From assembly GCA_003489085.1 (NCBI GenBank), contig DNJM01000214.1, positions 2,616 to 25,705 on the forward strand: a stretch of 23,090 nucleotides of DNA. The letters run 5' to 3'. Origin of the DNA: Lachnospiraceae bacterium. Lineage in GTDB: Bacteria > Bacillota > Clostridia > Lachnospirales > Lachnospiraceae. Positions 21,286-23,090 of this stretch are shown here, in pieces. Under the pieces are notes generated by a model. The model saw nothing but the letters and a program-made list of their open reading frames with translations. It was not told the origin of the DNA and made no database searches. The stretch's first letter is position 1. Each line of letters starts with the position of its first letter. Made by a program: the position numbers and the translations under genes.

Positions 21286-23090
21286 ATGATCAAAGTAATA
21301 AAAAAGGACGGAACCAAAGAGGATTTTAATGTGCAGAAGGTTGTCGTTGCAGTAAATAAATCCGCTTGCCGTGTACTGGTAAAATTCACCCAGGAAGAGC
21401 TTGACAGCATTTGCCGGTTCGTGGAAGAAAAAGTGCAGGATATGGGCGTAGAGGAGGTTCATATTCCACAGATGCACAATATCGTGGAGGGTGCTCTGGA
21501 GAGGGTGAATCCGGCAGTTGCCAAGAGCTACCGGGATTACCGGAATTATAAGCAGGACTTTGTACAGATGCTGGACGAGGTATATAAAAAGAGCCAGTCC
21601 ATTATGTATATCGGAGATAAAGAGAACAGTAATACGGACAGCGCACTGGTTTCTACGAAGAGAAGTCTGATCTTCAATGAGCTGAACAAGGAGCTGTACA
21701 AGAAGTTCTTCCTGACGGTAGAAGAGGTACAGGCGATCCGGGACGGCTATATCTATATCCATGATATGTCTGCCAGACGGGACACGATGAACTGCTGTCT
21801 GTTCGATGTACAGAGTGTTTTAAGCGGGGGATTTGAGATGGGGAATCTCTGGTATAATGAGCCCAAGACGCTGGACACGGCATTTGATGTCATCGGAGAT
21901 ATCGTATTGAGTGCAGCAAGCCAGCAGTATGGCGGCTTTACCGTGCCAAGCGTAGATGACATTCTGGAACCGTATGCGAAGAAGTCGCATGAAAAATATC
22001 TGAAAAAATATAAAGAGTTGGGTGTACCGGCAGAAAAAGCAGAGAAGATTGCCTGGGAGGATCTGACCAAGGAAATGGAGCAGGGCTTCCAGGGCTGGGA
22101 ATATAAGTTCAATTCCGTATCCTCCAGCCGTGGTGACTATCCGTTTATTACCGTAACGGCAGGGACGAATACCAGTGTATATGGAAAGCTGGCTACGATT
22201 ATGATGCTGAAGGTGCGGCAGACCGGACAGGGAAAGCCGGGGCACAAGAAGCCGGTTCTGTTCCCGAAGATCGTATTCTTATACGATGAGAATCTGCACG
22301 GACCGGGAAAACCGCTGGAGGATGTATTTGAAGCAGGAATTGAATGCTCCAGCAAGACGATGTATCCGGACTGGCTGAGCCTGACCGGAAAGGGCTATGT
22401 ACCGAGTATGTACAAGCAGTACGGCAGGATTGTAAGCCCGATGGGCTGCCGTGCCTTCCTGTCACCATGGTATGAAAGAGGCGGTATGACACCGGCGGAC
22501 GATCAGGATAAGCCTGTCTTTGTGGGACGGTTTAATATTGGAGCGATCAGTCTCCATCTGCCGATGATTTATGCAAAGGCAAAACAGGAAAACAAGGACT
22601 TTTTCAAGGTATTGGATTATTATCTGGAGCTGATTCGTCAGCTGCATATCCGTACCTATGAGTATCTGGGAGAAATGAAAGCCTCTACCAATCCGCTGGC
22701 CTACTGTGAGGGTGGCTTCTATGGCGGGCATCTGGGCTTATATGACAAGATTAAGCCGCTTTTAAAATCAGCAACGGCTTCCTTCGGTATTACGGCTCTG
22801 AATGAGCTGCAGGAGCTGCATAATAAGAAATCCCTGGTAGAGGACGGAGAATTCGCATTAAAGACGATGGAATTCATCAATAAGAGAATCAATGAGTTCA
22901 AGCAGGAAGACGGACATCTGTATGCGATCTATGGGACACCGGCGGAGAATCTGTGCGGTGTACAGATCCAGCAGTTCCGTAAGAAATACGGAATTATTGA
23001 GAATGTTTCTGACCGCCCATATGTCAGCAATAGTTTCCACTGCCATGTAACAGAAGATATTACGCCGATCCAGAAGCAGGATCTGGAAGG
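21286..23090 (+). CDS. nrdD: Anaerobic ribonucleoside-triphosphate reductase (3' end outside window)
   Basis: The first 601 codons of class III ribonucleotide reductase, which makes deoxyribonucleotides without oxygen using a glycyl radical. An N-terminal ATP-cone (about 1-90, starting MIKVIKKDGTKEDFNVQKV) carries allosteric control. The reductase core begins with ALVSTKRSLIFNELNKELYK, GYIYIHDMSARRDTMNCC with the conserved cysteine pair, SQQYGGFTVPSVDDILEPY, and NSVSSSRGDYPFITVT. Later blocks include SPMGCRAFLSPWYERGG and NPLAYCEGGFYGG. The zinc-binding cysteines and the C-terminal glycyl-radical site lie beyond the right edge, as would the activase NrdG often found downstream. GAAAGGAG upstream supports the ATG at 21286. 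Confidence 0.95.
   Translation, partial: MIKVIKKDGTKEDFNVQKVVVAVNKSACRVLVKFTQEELDSICRFVEEKVQDMGVEEVHIPQMHNIVEGALERVNPAVAKSYRDYRNYKQDFVQMLDEVYKKSQSIMYIGDKENSNTDSALVSTKRSLIFNELNKELYKKFFLTVEEVQAIRDGYIYIHDMSARRDTMNCCLFDVQSVLSGGFEMGNLWYNEPKTLDTAFDVIGDIVLSAASQQYGGFTVPSVDDILEPYAKKSHEKYLKKYKELGVPAEKAEKIAWEDLTKEMEQGFQGWEYKFNSVSSSRGDYPFITVTAGTNTSVYGKLATIMMLKVRQTGQGKPGHKKPVLFPKIVFLYDENLHGPGKPLEDVFEAGIECSSKTMYPDWLSLTGKGYVPSMYKQYGRIVSPMGCRAFLSPWYERGGMTPADDQDKPVFVGRFNIGAISLHLPMIYAKAKQENKDFFKVLDYYLELIRQLHIRTYEYLGEMKASTNPLAYCEGGFYGGHLGLYDKIKPLLKSATASFGITALNELQELHNKKSLVEDGEFALKTMEFINKRINEFKQEDGHLYAIYGTPAENLCGVQIQQFRKKYGIIENVSDRPYVSNSFHCHVTEDITPIQKQDLE

Overview
The window looks like a chromosomal segment of an anaerobic Firmicute, most likely a Lachnospiraceae-type gut Clostridia. 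This is inferred from gene content (anaerobic NrdD, separate FchA cyclohydrolase, DUF1540 protein, T-box leader, lar nickel-cofactor genes, a long ~550-residue GluRS), strong AGGAGG ribosome sites, sigma-A type promoters and moderate GC. No tRNA, rRNA, CRISPR array, insertion sequence or phage gene was seen.

Layout. (1) 1-3565: the 3' end of a plus-strand operon with an ECF-type ABC ATPase (cut by the window edge), a pol-beta-fold nucleotidyltransferase, a lysyl-tRNA-synthetase-like protein with eroded catalytic motifs, a YbgC-type thioesterase and a duplicated DUF1540 Cys-rich protein, then an intrinsic terminator. (2) 3590-7570: a consensus promoter drives an AI-2E/PerM-family membrane protein, MetA (homoserine O-acyltransferase with the acetyl-type Glu111), FchA and FolD. 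This is a methionine / one-carbon group. FolD has lost two residues of its cyclohydrolase site, while FchA directly upstream can supply that activity. (3) 7597-8197, minus strand: a two-gene unit of a small two-TM protein and a YbjQ-family protein, with its own promoter. (4) 8198-8760: a decayed stretch with a GNAT acetyltransferase remnant and a possible 25-residue membrane peptide. (5) 8771-12866: larB-larC-larE, making the nickel-pincer nucleotide cofactor, followed by a ComEC-like metallo-beta-lactamase lipoprotein; no larA is visible. (6) 12900-14685: gltX. (7) 14727-18509: a T-box leader with a TGG (Trp) specifier controls a TrpXYZ-type ABC importer (lipoprotein, permease, ATPase) and a TetR-family regulator. 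(8) 18484-21006: a divergent pair, a radical SAM/SPASM enzyme on plus and a 290-residue protein on minus. (9) 21021-end: promoter, possible NrdR boxes and the first 601 codons of nrdD.

The most interesting result is in region 8. The unannotated 290-residue protein aligns by eye, along its whole length, with the radical SAM enzyme divergent from it. It lacks a 17-residue block carrying the CxxxCxxC cluster ligands, has lost GGEP, and stops where the SPASM domain would begin. It looks like an inactive pseudoenzyme partner or regulator encoded next to its active relative. The shared intergenic region carries two copies of an 18-nt operator-like motif. The second most interesting is region 1, where a LysRS-like protein with altered catalytic and substrate residues sits with a nucleotidyltransferase, a thioesterase and an ECF ATPase, suggesting small-molecule chemistry rather than translation.
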